NCBI GenBank assembly: GCA_028280415.1
Contig: JANQLV010000077.1
Coordinates: forward strand, 62,001-126,000
From: Saprospiraceae bacterium
GTDB taxonomy: Bacteria > Bacteroidota > Bacteroidia > Chitinophagales > Saprospiraceae
DNA length: 64,000 bases
Direction: 5' to 3'
The position numbers were made by a program, and so were the translations under genes. Shown piece after piece: positions 17,855 to 26,687 of this stretch. The stretch's first letter is position 1. The number at the start of each line of letters is the position of its first letter. The notes below the pieces were generated by a model. The model was not told the DNA's origin. It was given only the letters and a program-made list of their open reading frames with translations, and ran no database searches.

Positions 17855-18907
17855 TCAGGGCTTTTCCAAAAATATCCGAATCAGCCGCTCCGCTGCAGTG
17901 AATGGTGAAAGCTTGCCTGCCATTACCAACTTTTCGATTTGAGCAAATTCGACCGCAACGGCTTTGTTACTGCGAAATAATTGTCGAAGTTGATTATCAA
18001 TACTTTCTTGTAACCAATATCTGGATTGTTCGCTGCGCTTGTATTGAAGGAAGCCATTGGCCTCATTATGTTTTTTAAAAGCGAGAATTTTTGTCCATAC
18101 TTCCTCAATATATTTACTTTTTAGAGCCGAACAGATCATTACCTGTGGAATCCAGTTATTCTCTTTGGGGGGAAACAGATGAAGTGCATTCTTGTAAGCC
18201 ATTTGCGAAGCTTTGGCTAATTTTAATCGTTCATCATCGGCTTTATTGACGATAATGATATCCGCCATTTCCACGATTCCTCTTTTAATACCTTGAAGAT
18301 CATCTCCTGCTCCCGGCAATAATAATAACAAAAAACAATCGACCATAGAATGAACGGCAATCTCGGATTGACCGACTCCAACTGTTTCGACGAATATCGT
18401 ATCATAGCCGGCAGCTTCACATAAAATAATGGTTTCTCTGGTTTTTCGGGCTACTCCGCCAAGCGTTGTTCCCGCAGGAGAAGGCCGAATAAAAGCATGA
18501 TCCTGATTTGCCAGTTTCTCCATCCGGGTTTTATCCCCGAGGATACTCCCTTTACTGAGCTGACTGCTTGGATCAACTGCCAGCACTGCCAGTTTGTGTC
18601 CGCGGTCAATAATTTGTTTACCAAGCGTTTCAATGAAGGTACTTTTACCAACACCGGGACTTCCGGTAATTCCGATTTTTAATGCCTGGCCACTGACATG
18701 GAGCATGCAAAATTCAATCAGCTCTTGAGCAATTTCCCGATGATCCGGACGCTGACTTTCAATATAAGTTATGGCTCTGCTGAGCAATATACGATCCCCC
18801 TCTACAATACCCTGTTTTAGGGCATCGACGCTTATACTTCTCTTTTTGATCTTTCTTAGTCGTTTTGAAGCATTCGGATTTATTGACCGATTTTCCTTTT
18901 CTGACAT
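17855..18907 (-). CDS. meaB: Methylmalonyl-CoA mutase-associated GTPase MeaB
   Basis: The 350-residue G3E-type P-loop GTPase has Walker A in GITGSPGVGKSTF, the conserved VDPSS of the family, an ETVGVGQSE switch, and NKAD for guanine recognition. MeaB protects and reloads B12-dependent methylmalonyl-CoA mutase. The mutA-like gene lies 1.8 kb upstream on the same strand, but a plus-strand fasciclin lipoprotein gene sits between them and no large mutase subunit is present. Length and motifs are normal. Confidence 0.93.
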   Translation of the reverse strand: MSEKENRSINPNASKRLRKIKKRSISVDALKQGIVEGDRILLSRAITYIESQRPDHREIAQELIEFCMLHVSGQALKIGITGSPGVGKSTFIETLGKQIIDRGHKLAVLAVDPSSQLSKGSILGDKTRMEKLANQDHAFIRPSPAGTTLGGVARKTRETIILCEAAGYDTIFVETVGVGQSEIAVHSMVDCFLLLLLPGAGDDLQGIKRGIVEMADIIIVNKADDERLKLAKASQMAYKNALHLFPPKENNWIPQVMICSALKSKYIEEVWTKILAFKKHNEANGFLQYKRSEQSRYWLQESIDNQLRQLFRSNKAVAVEFAQIEKLVMAGKLSPFTAAERLIRIFLEKP

Positions 18908-19263
18908 TTTTTAAGAAAATGATGGTTTTTATGAGAAATCGAGGCTGTTAAAATTCCTTAACATTTTGCGAAATAAGATTTTAACATTTTTATAAAAAAT
19001 TGATTTTCAATATCTTATGATGTAAAGGTTTTAACTTTCCTTCTTAACACTTGGGGTTTTTGGTTAAACAATTTTATTGCCTGTTTTAGCCCTTTTTTCA
19101 TGTATTAATTTGACCTATCTTGCTCAAAAATACAACGTAATTATAAGAATGGCATACACCCACTATTGAGAACTCCATTTATTTTTTATATCAATTAAAG
19201 CTATGAAAAAAGTTCTATTTAAAACCCTTTTTTAATGAAAACCAACTCGAAGATCTAATTTTT

Positions 19264-19450
19264 ATTATGCTTAAGTGGTTGATAGTATCTAATACATTAT
19301 TTGTTCAACCAGGTAGTTATTAGACTCTCTTACGCTATCGACCACTAACGCATAATTTCTTCATGGTTTTGAGATCGAAGGCTCCGGCAGGAAAATTATG
19401 GGAACATTGGATATTCCATTACGCACTCACTCCAGCCGGATCCTTTTTTT
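19264..19450 (+). ncRNA. Candidate structured RNA with intrinsic terminator
   Basis: Hairpin 1 pairs 19264-19285 with 19335-19356 (20 of 22 positions when one G-U pair on the plus strand is counted) and is extended by 19288-19294 with 19318-19324. Hairpin 2 pairs 19378-19388 with 19435-19445 with one mismatch and is followed by seven Ts (19444-19450), a rho-independent terminator on the plus strand. The G-U pair also favours plus-strand RNA. It could be an independent RNA or a leader attenuating the lipoprotein gene 270 bases on. No known family was recognised. Confidence 0.4.
19378..19450 (+). terminator. Terminator of the candidate RNA
   Basis: An 11-bp stem with one mismatch (19378-19388 with 19435-19445) and a long loop is followed by a run of seven T. 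Confidence 0.55.
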
Positions 19451-19719
19451 ATAATATACCTATCGTGTAGCTCCAAAAGGAAAGGTATCCTGTTAGTTCT
19501 TCTAAAATTAATCAATGAGTATACTAAGTTTAGTCAAGTATGCATGATCTATTCACTGACTCTATTTAAAAAACAAGGTGGTATTCTTTTTGCAAGCAGC
19601 AATCATATTCCTTCCCCCTCTTAATATTATTTTCCTGGACACCGAATCAATGATTGATGAATCTGATTGCAACTTCCATCTCAGATACATATGCTTGATT
19701 GGGATTAAATTTAAACTTC

Positions 19720-20667
19720 ATGAGAATTTTACTAACAGGCTTTTCCTTATTAGTATTGACCTTATTTGTAGCTTGTAATAAAGATAATGAATTAGAACCT
19801 GAAGAACCTCAGATCAATAACCCGAGCTGTACGGATGGCATCCAAAATGGAGATGAGACCGGAGTAGATTGCGGCGGTAGTAATTGTTCACCCTGCGAAG
19901 CAGCCCCGAGTTGTACGGACGGTATTCAAAACGGAGATGAGACCGGAGTAGATTGTGGTGGTAGTAATTGTCCACCTTGTGAGACAGCCCCGAGTTGTAC
20001 GGACGGTATCCAAAACGGAGATGAGACTGGAGTAGATTGTGGTGGTAGTAATTGTCCACCCTGTGAGACAGCTCCAAGTTGTACGGATGGTATCCAAAAC
20101 GGGGATGAGACCGGAGTAGATTGTGGTGGCAGCAATTGTCCACCCTGTGAGGCAGCTCCAAGCTGTACGGATGGTATCCAAAACGGAGATGAGACCGGTA
20201 TAGATTGTGGCGGGAGCGACTGTCCGCCCTGCAGCAGTAGCTTGTCTATGATGGAATACCTTTCCAGCCAGACAAAATTCAGCATGCTGGTTGAGGCGAT
20301 TGAAAGAGCAGGATTTGAGTCTAACCTTGAAGCAATGGGTACATTTACCTTATTCGCACCGAATAATGATGCCTGGCAAGCGCTGCTTGATAATAATGGC
20401 TGGTCCTCTATTGATAATATCTCGCCGGCGGTACTAAATATATTACTGGAAACACAATTTTCTGTAGCCGGTACTTATACCTCGGATCAATTTGAAACTA
20501 ATTTTCAGATTACGGTAATGTATCAGAATAAATCCATTCATCTGGACATGACTAATCCTGCTAGTCCAAAAGTGATTGCCGGCTTGACTTCAGCGATTGT
20601 CGTCAGTGCAGATAATATGGCTAATAATGGTGTGATTCACGAAACGAATGCCGTGTTATTATTTTAA
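19720..20667 (+). CDS. Lipoprotein with five Cys-rich tandem repeats and a fasciclin (FAS1) domain
   Basis: From the ATG at 19720 the protein is 315 residues (the frame opens at 19699). It has a lipoprotein signal ending LFVAC. Residues about 36-170 are five repeats of 28 residues, each containing NGDETGxDCGG and CxPC, with four cysteines per unit. A FAS1 domain follows (about 175-315: FTLFAPNNDAWQALL, GVIHETNAVLLF). Repeats of this kind are common spacers in secreted Bacteroidota proteins; FAS1 domains mediate adhesion. It is probably cell-surface. Its stop is only 2 bases from the stop of the convergent mutA-like gene. Confidence 0.85.
   Translation: MRILLTGFSLLVLTLFVACNKDNELEPEEPQINNPSCTDGIQNGDETGVDCGGSNCSPCEAAPSCTDGIQNGDETGVDCGGSNCPPCETAPSCTDGIQNGDETGVDCGGSNCPPCETAPSCTDGIQNGDETGVDCGGSNCPPCEAAPSCTDGIQNGDETGIDCGGSDCPPCSSSLSMMEYLSSQTKFSMLVEAIERAGFESNLEAMGTFTLFAPNNDAWQALLDNNGWSSIDNISPAVLNILLETQFSVAGTYTSDQFETNFQITVMYQNKSIHLDMTNPASPKVIAGLTSAIVVSADNMANNGVIHETNAVLLF
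19825..20232 (+). repeat. Tandem 84-base repeat, five units
   Basis: Units begin at 19825, 19909, 19993, 20077 and 20161, in frame with the lipoprotein gene. The units are nearly identical in DNA and differ mostly at silent sites. The last is cut short (to about 20232) where the Ser-rich linker to the FAS1 domain starts. Confidence 0.9.
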
Positions 20668-20669
20668 TT

Positions 20670-21758
20670 TTATAGAGCCGTAAATCTGTTCCAGGCCTCT
20701 TCTGCCAACAGATTGGTCAGTTTTTCGATATAAAAGCTACCTGCGGCAGGATCAATAACCCGATGCAGGTAGCTTTCCATTTTTAATAAATGCTGTACAT
20801 TACGGGCAATTCGCTTAGCGTGTTCAGGCTCTTTTTGAGCGGGTAAAACCGTTAAACGATCTATGCCACCTATGACCGCGGATAAGGCAATCGTCATCGA
20901 ACGAATCATATTGGTATTGGCATTTTCATCATAGGCTGTCGGAGCGATGTATGCGTCAATAACAAGTGCTTCTGGCGGTATCTTATAAGCATTGAGCAAA
21001 TTGGCCCAGACTAGCCGTGCCGCCCGAATTTTTGCGATTTCGATGAAATAATTATTGCCGATTTCAAGAGTCATATAGACTCCGTTTATATGATGGGCTT
21101 CGATTTTTTGAAAAAGCTGGTCGGATTTTATTAGTAAATCTGTCAATACTTGTACGGCACTACCTTCATCCGATGGTTTTAAATTGATGGCCAGGCTGCG
21201 GTAGAGTGGAAATTTTTCCAGTACCTTATCCAGGATATCCTTAGGGTTATCACTGGTATCAGAGTTGAGATGCAGAGAGCCTTTTAGATCGCTGGAATAT
21301 AAACCTTTGACACTAAGACAGGTGTAATAATTTTGCAGCAGTGTTGAGTAATCAGTAGTAGAGCCCTCAGTTATTTTGAAAGATAGATGAATGTAAGCAG
21401 GGATGATTTTTTCCAACACCTTGTCTAATAAATCTACATCCGGAACGTGCTCGAAAACTAAAAGTGGAGCATTCGTGCCCTTTTCCAAAGCATTTAATAA
21501 AGCTTTATTGGCAACGACAGGATCATTAATCTCAAAACTTTCTCCAACCAGCCATTCATTGTCAGTTTGATCCCGATAGATATTATTTGCCGGTATTTGA
21601 TCGTCAGAGTGATAAAAAGGACTGAGGTTAATTGCTTCTTCTAATTGCCAGTTAAGACTGTCCAGTGACTTGCCTTTGAGGTCTTTCTCTACTTTTTCAA
21701 GCCAGGCCTCTTTCGAAACGGATGAAAACTCTGCGAATAAATTACTATCCTCTGTCAT
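20670..21758 (-). CDS. mutA: Methylmalonyl-CoA mutase small-subunit-like protein, C-terminally short
   Basis: The 362-residue protein resembles the TIM-barrel domain of the mutase small (non-catalytic) subunit, with FAEFSSVSKEAWLEKVEKDLKGKS at the start and RNVQHLLKMESYLHRVIDPAAGSFYIEKLT near the end. It stops just after AWNRFTAL, where relatives continue with further helices and, in many, a B12-binding-like domain. The large catalytic subunit gene is not adjacent. It is convergent with, and 2 bases from, the fasciclin lipoprotein gene. It could be a natural short form or a truncated gene. The mutase converts succinyl-CoA and methylmalonyl-CoA. Confidence 0.8.
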   Translation of the reverse strand: MTEDSNLFAEFSSVSKEAWLEKVEKDLKGKSLDSLNWQLEEAINLSPFYHSDDQIPANNIYRDQTDNEWLVGESFEINDPVVANKALLNALEKGTNAPLLVFEHVPDVDLLDKVLEKIIPAYIHLSFKITEGSTTDYSTLLQNYYTCLSVKGLYSSDLKGSLHLNSDTSDNPKDILDKVLEKFPLYRSLAINLKPSDEGSAVQVLTDLLIKSDQLFQKIEAHHINGVYMTLEIGNNYFIEIAKIRAARLVWANLLNAYKIPPEALVIDAYIAPTAYDENANTNMIRSMTIALSAVIGGIDRLTVLPAQKEPEHAKRIARNVQHLLKMESYLHRVIDPAAGSFYIEKLTNLLAEEAWNRFTAL

Positions 21759-21923
21759 TTAAGTTTTTGATTATAATAAAGACTCAGTATCATTTTCCAA
21801 TAATAAGCCAAACGTAGTTGAATAGGTTGCTAAGATAAGACAAAATTGATACAAGATTTCTTTTCCGATGCACAGATGTTTCGAATCATCTATTCTAAAA
21901 CAGGCTGCAAGGTTAATTTGAGA

Positions 21924-22181
21924 TTATTCGTTATGATCATTCAAAAAAGCATGGAAGTGATTAAGTATTTGTTGGCCTGAATTAGAGATTAATAGGGGGT
22001 ATTTTGAATTTCTGCTAAAGGAGTTCGGGATTTCTTTTTCTACAGATGAATTTATAAGATCAAAGCGGATAAAATAAAAGAGGTTAGAAGCCTTGATAAT
22101 GAGTGGTTTACGAATCCATTCTATTAAAATTAATCCATTGTTACAAGCGCTGGTTTTTTTTATACAATTAGAGCCAAACAT
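21924..22181 (-). CDS. Possible small protein, uncertain
   Basis: An 85-codon frame lies between mutA and iscS on the minus strand. It has no signal peptide, membrane segment or motif. It is AT-rich (many Asn, Lys, Ile, Phe), like translated intergenic DNA, but the region is otherwise unexplained. It may not be a gene. The surrounding 21759-22249 holds nothing else clear. Confidence 0.25.
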   Translation of the reverse strand: MFGSNCIKKTSACNNGLILIEWIRKPLIIKASNLFYFIRFDLINSSVEKEIPNSFSRNSKYPLLISNSGQQILNHFHAFLNDHNE

Positions 22182-22198
22182 TTTTTCTTAAAAACTGT

Positions 22199-22206
22199 TA
22201 TATTTG
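22199..22206 (+). promoter_or_regulatory. Minus-7-like element before iscS
   Basis: TATATTTG fits TAnnTTTG, 43 bases before the start of iscS. No TTTG is present at the expected upstream distance, so this is a partial match. Confidence 0.35.
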
Positions 22207-22249
22207 CACTAATATTTCTCTTTCTTTAGACTAAATCTAAATAAAAACA

Positions 22250-23473
22250 ATGGTTGATAAAAGATTAATATACCTTGATAATAATGCTACTACACCTTGC
22301 GACCCCAGAGTCGTGGATGCTATGATTCCGTATTTTTACGAAAACCCTGGAAACGCGGCGAGTAGAAATCACCCTTTCGGATGGGTGGCGGAAGAGGCTG
22401 TAGATTATGCCAGAACCCAGATCGCAGACTTGATCAATGTGGATCCAAAGGAAATTATTTTTACCTCCGGAGCAACCGAGGGAGATAATCTTGCCTTGAA
22501 GGGTGTTTTTGAAATGTATGCGCGTAAAGGGAATCATATTATCACGGTAAAAACAGAACATAAAGCAGTATTGGATGCCTGTCAGAAAATCGAAAAACTG
22601 GGGGGACAAGTCACTTATCTTGATGTAAACAACGAAGGACTTATCGATCTTGATGAACTGGAAGCTGCGATCACCGATAAGACGATTCTGGTTTCAGTAA
22701 TGTGGGCAAATAATGAGACAGGGGTTATCCAGCCGATGAAACAAATTGGTGAGATTTGTGAAAAACACGGAATTCTTTTCTTCAGTGATGCTACACAAGC
22801 AGTTGGTAAAATTCCGGTTGATCCAAAATCTATCGGTGTGCATCTAATGGCTTTTACTTCTCACAAAATGTACGGCCCTAAAGGAGTCGGAGCATTATTT
22901 GTCAATCGAAAGAAGCCAAGAGTAAAAGTAACTGCTCAAATGGATGGTGGCGGACATGAAAGAGGGATGCGATCCGGAACTTTGAATGTGCCCGGAATTG
23001 TGGGCTTCGGAAAGGCTGCCGAAATTGCCAAGAAGGAAATGGTACAGGATGCCGAACGCCTTTCCAAGCTTCGGGACAAATTGGAAAAAGCACTCTATGA
23101 TAGTCTTGAAGAGGTATACATTAATGGTTCGGTGGAAAACCGAATGCCTCATGTAACGAATCTTTCTTTCAAACATGTGGAAGGAGAAGGGCTGATGATG
23201 ACCTTTAACCAGGAAATTGCGGTTTCTTCTGGTTCTGCTTGTACTTCTGCTTCTCTGGAGCCATCTTATGTACTGGTCGCACTTGGTTTGGGAGATGATT
23301 TGGCACACTCTTCTATACGTTTTAGTTTAGGACGTTTCACTACAGAAGAGGATGTAGACCGGGCTATTGAAGCCTTGACTAGTGGTGTCAATCATATGAG
23401 AGACCTGAGTCCGATCTGGGAAATGTACAAAGAAGGTGTTGATATTGATGCGATTGAATGGACAGAGCACTAA
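22250..23473 (+). CDS. iscS: Cysteine desulfurase IscS
   Basis: The 407-residue PLP enzyme takes sulfur from cysteine to supply iron-sulfur cluster assembly. The PLP lysine is in [12 protein letters not shown]. The mobile catalytic-cysteine loop is [14 protein letters not shown]. The N-terminal [14 protein letters not shown] is classical IscS. Length is close to the standard 404. It is first of a compact operon with iscU (48 bases on) and iscA. No iscR regulator gene precedes it here. Confidence 0.97.
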   Translation: MVDKRLIYLDNNATTPCDPRVVDAMIPYFYENPGNAASRNHPFGWVAEEAVDYARTQIADLINVDPKEIIFTSGATEGDNLALKGVFEMYARKGNHIITVKTEHKAVLDACQKIEKLGGQVTYLDVNNEGLIDLDELEAAITDKTILVSVMWANNETGVIQPMKQIGEICEKHGILFFSDATQAVGKIPVDPKSIGVHLMAFTSHKMYGPKGVGALFVNRKKPRVKVTAQMDGGGHERGMRSGTLNVPGIVGFGKAAEIAKKEMVQDAERLSKLRDKLEKALYDSLEEVYINGSVENRMPHVTNLSFKHVEGEGLMMTFNQEIAVSSGSACTSASLEPSYVLVALGLGDDLAHSSIRFSLGRFTTEEDVDRAIEALTSGVNHMRDLSPIWEMYKEGVDIDAIEWTEH

Positions 23474-23521
23474 TTTTTGAATCTTATTAATAAATGTTAG
23501 AAATATAAAATTATATCAAAT

Positions 23522-23941
23522 ATGGCTTATTCAGAAAAACTTCTAGATCATTTCAAGAATCCAAGAAACGTTGGAACACTTGATAAAGGGAATAATAAAG
23601 TCGGAACAGGTTTGGTAGGGGCACCTGAATGTGGGGATGTAATGAGACTTCAGATTGAAGTAGATGATGAGAGTGGAACGATCAAAGATGCAAAATTCAA
23701 AACTTTTGGTTGCGGTTCTGCTATTGCTTCTTCTTCCCTGGCTACTGAATGGTTAAAAGGTAAATCCATTGATGAAGCTTTGGAAATTGACAATATGGAG
23801 ATCGTAGAAGAATTGGCATTACCGCCCGTGAAAATCCACTGTTCTGTTTTGGCAGAGGATGCGATCAAGGCAGCCATTAAGGATTATCAGGAGAAAAATG
23901 GCCTGGAGGTCTCTCCGAAAACTGAAAGCTCTCATCACTAA
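23522..23941 (+). CDS. iscU: Iron-sulfur cluster scaffold IscU
   Basis: The 139-residue scaffold has its three cluster-binding cysteines in GAPECGDVM, FGCGSAIASS and KIHCSVLAEDAI. The LPPVKIHCS motif for HscA contact is present. The start MAYSEKLLDHFKNPRNVG is family-typical. It receives sulfur from IscS and passes clusters to IscA and other carriers. It is the second gene of the isc operon; hscAB and fdx are not in the window. Confidence 0.97.
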   Translation: MAYSEKLLDHFKNPRNVGTLDKGNNKVGTGLVGAPECGDVMRLQIEVDDESGTIKDAKFKTFGCGSAIASSSLATEWLKGKSIDEALEIDNMEIVEELALPPVKIHCSVLAEDAIKAAIKDYQEKNGLEVSPKTESSHH

Positions 23942-23977
23942 GCAATAGCTTATTTTTGAGGATAAAAAATTGAAATT

Positions 23978-24304
23978 ATGTTATTTGTTGCAGACAGTGC
24001 AAAAGCACAGATCAATGAAATCAGGACGTCTGAAAATTTGAATGACGAATACTTTGTTCGAGTAAGTGTTACGAGTGGCGGTTGCTCAGGCTTATCCTAT
24101 AAGATGGATTTTGATAACGAAGGTCAACCCAATGATCAGATTTTTGAGGATAATGGTGTGAAAGTAGTGACGGATTTGAAAAGCTTTTTATACCTCTGTA
24201 ATTCTACTTTAGAATTTTCCGGAGGCTTGAACGGTAAAGGCTTTTTCTTTAATAATCCAAATGCTGCCCGTGAATGTGGTTGCGGAGAAAGCTTTGCCGT
24301 ATAG
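23978..24304 (+). CDS. iscA: A-type iron-sulfur carrier protein (IscA/HesB)
   Basis: The 108-residue protein has the three conserved cysteines of the HesB/IscA family in SGGCSGLSY and ECGCGESF. It carries iron-sulfur clusters from IscU to target enzymes. It is the third gene of the isc operon and is followed by a strong terminator. It could equally be named ErpA or SufA; context favours IscA. Confidence 0.93.
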   Translation: MLFVADSAKAQINEIRTSENLNDEYFVRVSVTSGGCSGLSYKMDFDNEGQPNDQIFEDNGVKVVTDLKSFLYLCNSTLEFSGGLNGKGFFFNNPNAARECGCGESFAV

Positions 24305-24339
24305 TTTTTTGCAAAAAAGTAATTATAGTATAAACATGG

Positions 24340-24370
24340 TGCCTCGAAGGTTGAGCTTCGGGGCATTTTT
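24340..24370 (+). terminator. Terminator after iscSUA
   Basis: A 10-bp stem with one G-T pair (24340-24349 with 24356-24365) and a 6-base loop is followed by TTTTT. It ends the isc transcript between convergent genes. Confidence 0.8.
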
Positions 24371-25166
24371 ATGTTACCGCTACTTTTCTGGCAATCGTAT
24401 GGATCAGGCTTGGGAAAAAGCGTTTGATATACACAGCCAATGTTTCAGTACCACCAACCGTAGTCTCCATCTTATTTCTTTTGATTGCCGAAATAATTTT
24501 CTGCGCACATTTCTCAGGTGCCATGCCCGTTCCCGTTTTTTGATCCATTGAATTTTGTTTACTACCATCTTTAGTCAGTGCATTCATAGAAACATTAGTA
24601 CGGATGTAGCCCGGACAAATAAGTGTCACCTTGATATTATCATCGTGGTGTTCCATCCTGAGCGCATCAAAAAAACCATGGACAGCGTGCTTGGCACCAC
24701 AATAACCAGAGCGTAAAGGAGAAGAGAATTTTCCCATAAGGCTGGTTACCGCAACATAATGTCCGGACTGCCTTTCAATGAAATGGGGTAAAAGGGCTTT
24801 GGAAAGCGCCACTGTACCGAGATAATCAATATCTATTAATTTTTTATAAACTGAAAAATCCGTTTCCCGAACTAAAGATCGTTGGCTGATACCGCCATTA
24901 TTGATTAAAATATCTACCTGCCCAAAATGCTTTAGCGCTTTTTCTACTTTCGACTGCATTTGATCGTGATCTCCAAGATCGAGTGGAAGAACAAGAGCCC
25001 GCTCATCTGCCAAACCGCATTCAGATTTTACCCTTTCCAACTCGGATTCCCTCCTCGCAGATAAAATTACCTTAGCCCCTTGCCGGGCACATTCCTTTGA
25101 AAGTGCTTCACCAATTCCAGAGGAAGCGCCGGTAATCCAAACTACTTTGTCTTTTATCGCAGTCAT
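24369..25166 (-). CDS. Short-chain dehydrogenase/reductase
   Basis: The 265-residue SDR has the NAD(P)-binding glycine motif TGASSGIGEA near the N-terminus, NNGGIS, a catalytic Ser in VAVTSLMGKFSS, and the catalytic YxxxK in YCGAKHAV. The C-terminus (MAPEKCAQKIISAIKRNKMETTVGG, then a hydrophobic stretch) resembles the DHRS7B-like group. An oxidoreductase of a lipid or carbonyl substrate is likely; substrate unknown. The next minus-strand gene upstream starts about 36 bases away and may share the transcript. Confidence 0.9.
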   Translation of the reverse strand: MTAIKDKVVWITGASSGIGEALSKECARQGAKVILSARRESELERVKSECGLADERALVLPLDLGDHDQMQSKVEKALKHFGQVDILINNGGISQRSLVRETDFSVYKKLIDIDYLGTVALSKALLPHFIERQSGHYVAVTSLMGKFSSPLRSGYCGAKHAVHGFFDALRMEHHDDNIKVTLICPGYIRTNVSMNALTKDGSKQNSMDQKTGTGMAPEKCAQKIISAIKRNKMETTVGGTETLAVYIKRFFPSLIHTIARKVAVT

Positions 25167-25201
25167 AAGTTTTTGTTGTAAAGTTAGTAAAACTCAATCG
25201 G

Positions 25202-25927
25202 CTAGTTTAACTTTTTGTAATACCATAATTGTTTTAAAGAGAATAAATGCATGGCCAAGGCAAACGGAACTAAAAATCCCGGAATCCAGATGAAAGGGAA
25301 ATAAGCGACAAAGGTATTCGCGGGCTCATTCATAAAAACCCGGAACGGAGATGGAGTAGAAAGAACGGAAATAGTAATGATATTGATAATGAGTATGATG
25401 CCAAATACGTTCCACAGGCTCGCCTCCATTCTGCGCAGACGCCCCCGGGCAAAGAAAACAAAACCACCCATTAAGGCGGTGATGCCAGCAATGATATCAT
25501 AGTTGAATCCTTCGAAAGTAATCTGAAATGGAATAAAACCTGCCACTAAACCCATCCATAAAATAATTTCCAATAATATTCGAAAAGACTGGATGTAGAC
25601 GAGCCAGGCCGGGGGAATCCATTTTAATACCTTGAAGAAACTCCGGGATAGCATTAATGCTATTATCAAAATAATAGCTGGAGTGACCGCTAAAAGAATC
25701 TTTGGAGGGAAGCTTTCAAAATCTGTAAAAACACCTAAAAAAGAAAGTACGGTAAGAATACCTAACCAGCAAGTTAGCCCAAAACTTATGAAGTACAATA
25801 ATTTGCGCTTTTTTATATCGCTGTATTGCATCTTTGCAAAAGCATGTCTGAAAGCCAGAATGATAAAAACGAGAATAGTGAAAGTGAGAATCACCAACAG
25901 GATTTGAGCACTGAGGTATAGAGACAT
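25202..25927 (-). CDS. Membrane protein with about seven transmembrane segments
   Basis: The 241-residue protein is strongly hydrophobic with about seven membrane spans and short loops, for example ILLVILTFTILVFIILAF, ILLAVTPAIILIIALML and IPGFLVPFALAMHLFSL. There is no recognised transport or enzyme motif. It shares strand and close spacing with the SDR gene downstream and the next membrane protein upstream. Unknown function. Confidence 0.75.
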   Translation of the reverse strand: MSLYLSAQILLVILTFTILVFIILAFRHAFAKMQYSDIKKRKLLYFISFGLTCWLGILTVLSFLGVFTDFESFPPKILLAVTPAIILIIALMLSRSFFKVLKWIPPAWLVYIQSFRILLEIILWMGLVAGFIPFQITFEGFNYDIIAGITALMGGFVFFARGRLRRMEASLWNVFGIILIINIITISVLSTPSPFRVFMNEPANTFVAYFPFIWIPGFLVPFALAMHLFSLKQLWYYKKLN

Positions 25928-25974
25928 TCGTTTTATTTATTCATTCTTTGAAAAAGAATGAGAGGGTTCTTGGT

Positions 25975-26664
25975 TCAAATGACCTGATTTGTAGAATTTA
26001 TCAATCTTACATTATAAAGATTAGCATAAGTCTGTACGATTTCAATTAATGTTTTCGAACGATCTTCACTTGCAAAGTCTCCATCCAGAATATTGTGCTC
26101 GACTTCATCATTGAGTTTTACATAATCAATTTCATTAACCAGATCAAAATCCAGTTCAAAACTTTGCTCATCTGTGATTAAGCGCATTTTTTGGTTTTCC
26201 AGTTCAATTCTCCTGATATCCTGCCAGGACCATCTTTTTACAAAATAATCATCGTAGGAGAAATAGGCTTCATCAATATAAATAGAAGGACTACTGTTCA
26301 ATATAAGCTGCACGACATAATAGAATAGCAGAATGGTGATCATAACACTATTAAAGTTGGAAAGGTCACCAAAATAATATCGGTTATAAGCCAGATAGAT
26401 CAAAGCCAAAACAATGCCTTGCCAAAGTAAACTGCTTTGTGCTTCGCTTTTTTTAACCAACCGGATAACATCAACATTCCCCTTGATTTTATAAAAGAAT
26501 ACGCGTTTAAGGATGATGAATGAAGTAAATCCGAAGAGGAATAGTTCGATAAGCGTTTTGTAACTCAGGAAAAAAGTATCATGAATGGGAATATTGATCA
26601 ACACCAATCCTATGATGCCGATAATTACAATAATCCATACTATGATATTAAATACTTTTGACAT
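25975..26664 (-). CDS. Membrane protein with C-terminal PH-like domain
   Basis: The 229-residue protein has about four membrane spans (residues 5-25, 33-50, 78-95 and 104-122) followed by a soluble tail. The tail reads SPSIYIDEAYFSYDDYFVKRWSWQDIRRIELENQKMRLI, which has the strand order and W-x-D-I motif often seen in bacterial PH-like (bPH2/YdbT-type) modules. No named family was confirmed. It sits 23 bases downstream of the enoyl-CoA hydratase gene, so it may be cotranscribed. Confidence 0.65.
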   Translation of the reverse strand: MSKVFNIIVWIIVIIGIIGLVLINIPIHDTFFLSYKTLIELFLFGFTSFIILKRVFFYKIKGNVDVIRLVKKSEAQSSLLWQGIVLALIYLAYNRYYFGDLSNFNSVMITILLFYYVVQLILNSSPSIYIDEAYFSYDDYFVKRWSWQDIRRIELENQKMRLITDEQSFELDFDLVNEIDYVKLNDEVEHNILDGDFASEDRSKTLIEIVQTYANLYNVRLINSTNQVI

Positions 26665-26687
26665 TATTCCTTAAACTGAAAACTGTA

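Larger units (their letters stand above)
18908..19719. other. 812-base intergenic region with a structured RNA candidate
   Basis: Between meaB and the fasciclin lipoprotein gene there is no convincing reading frame; the longest near-start is a 10-codon frame at 19203. The part 19264-19450 contains two strong inverted repeats and a T-run and is listed separately. The rest is AT-rich with nothing I can name. Confidence 0.5.

Noticed and set aside
19203-19235. Ten-codon frame MKKVLFKTLF
   Set aside because: Too short; looks like a signal-peptide start by chance in AT-rich DNA.
19264-19356. Integron attC-like site
   Set aside because: The long hairpin resembles attC in size, but the required RYYYAAC/GTTRRRY ends are not in the right places and no integrase is nearby.
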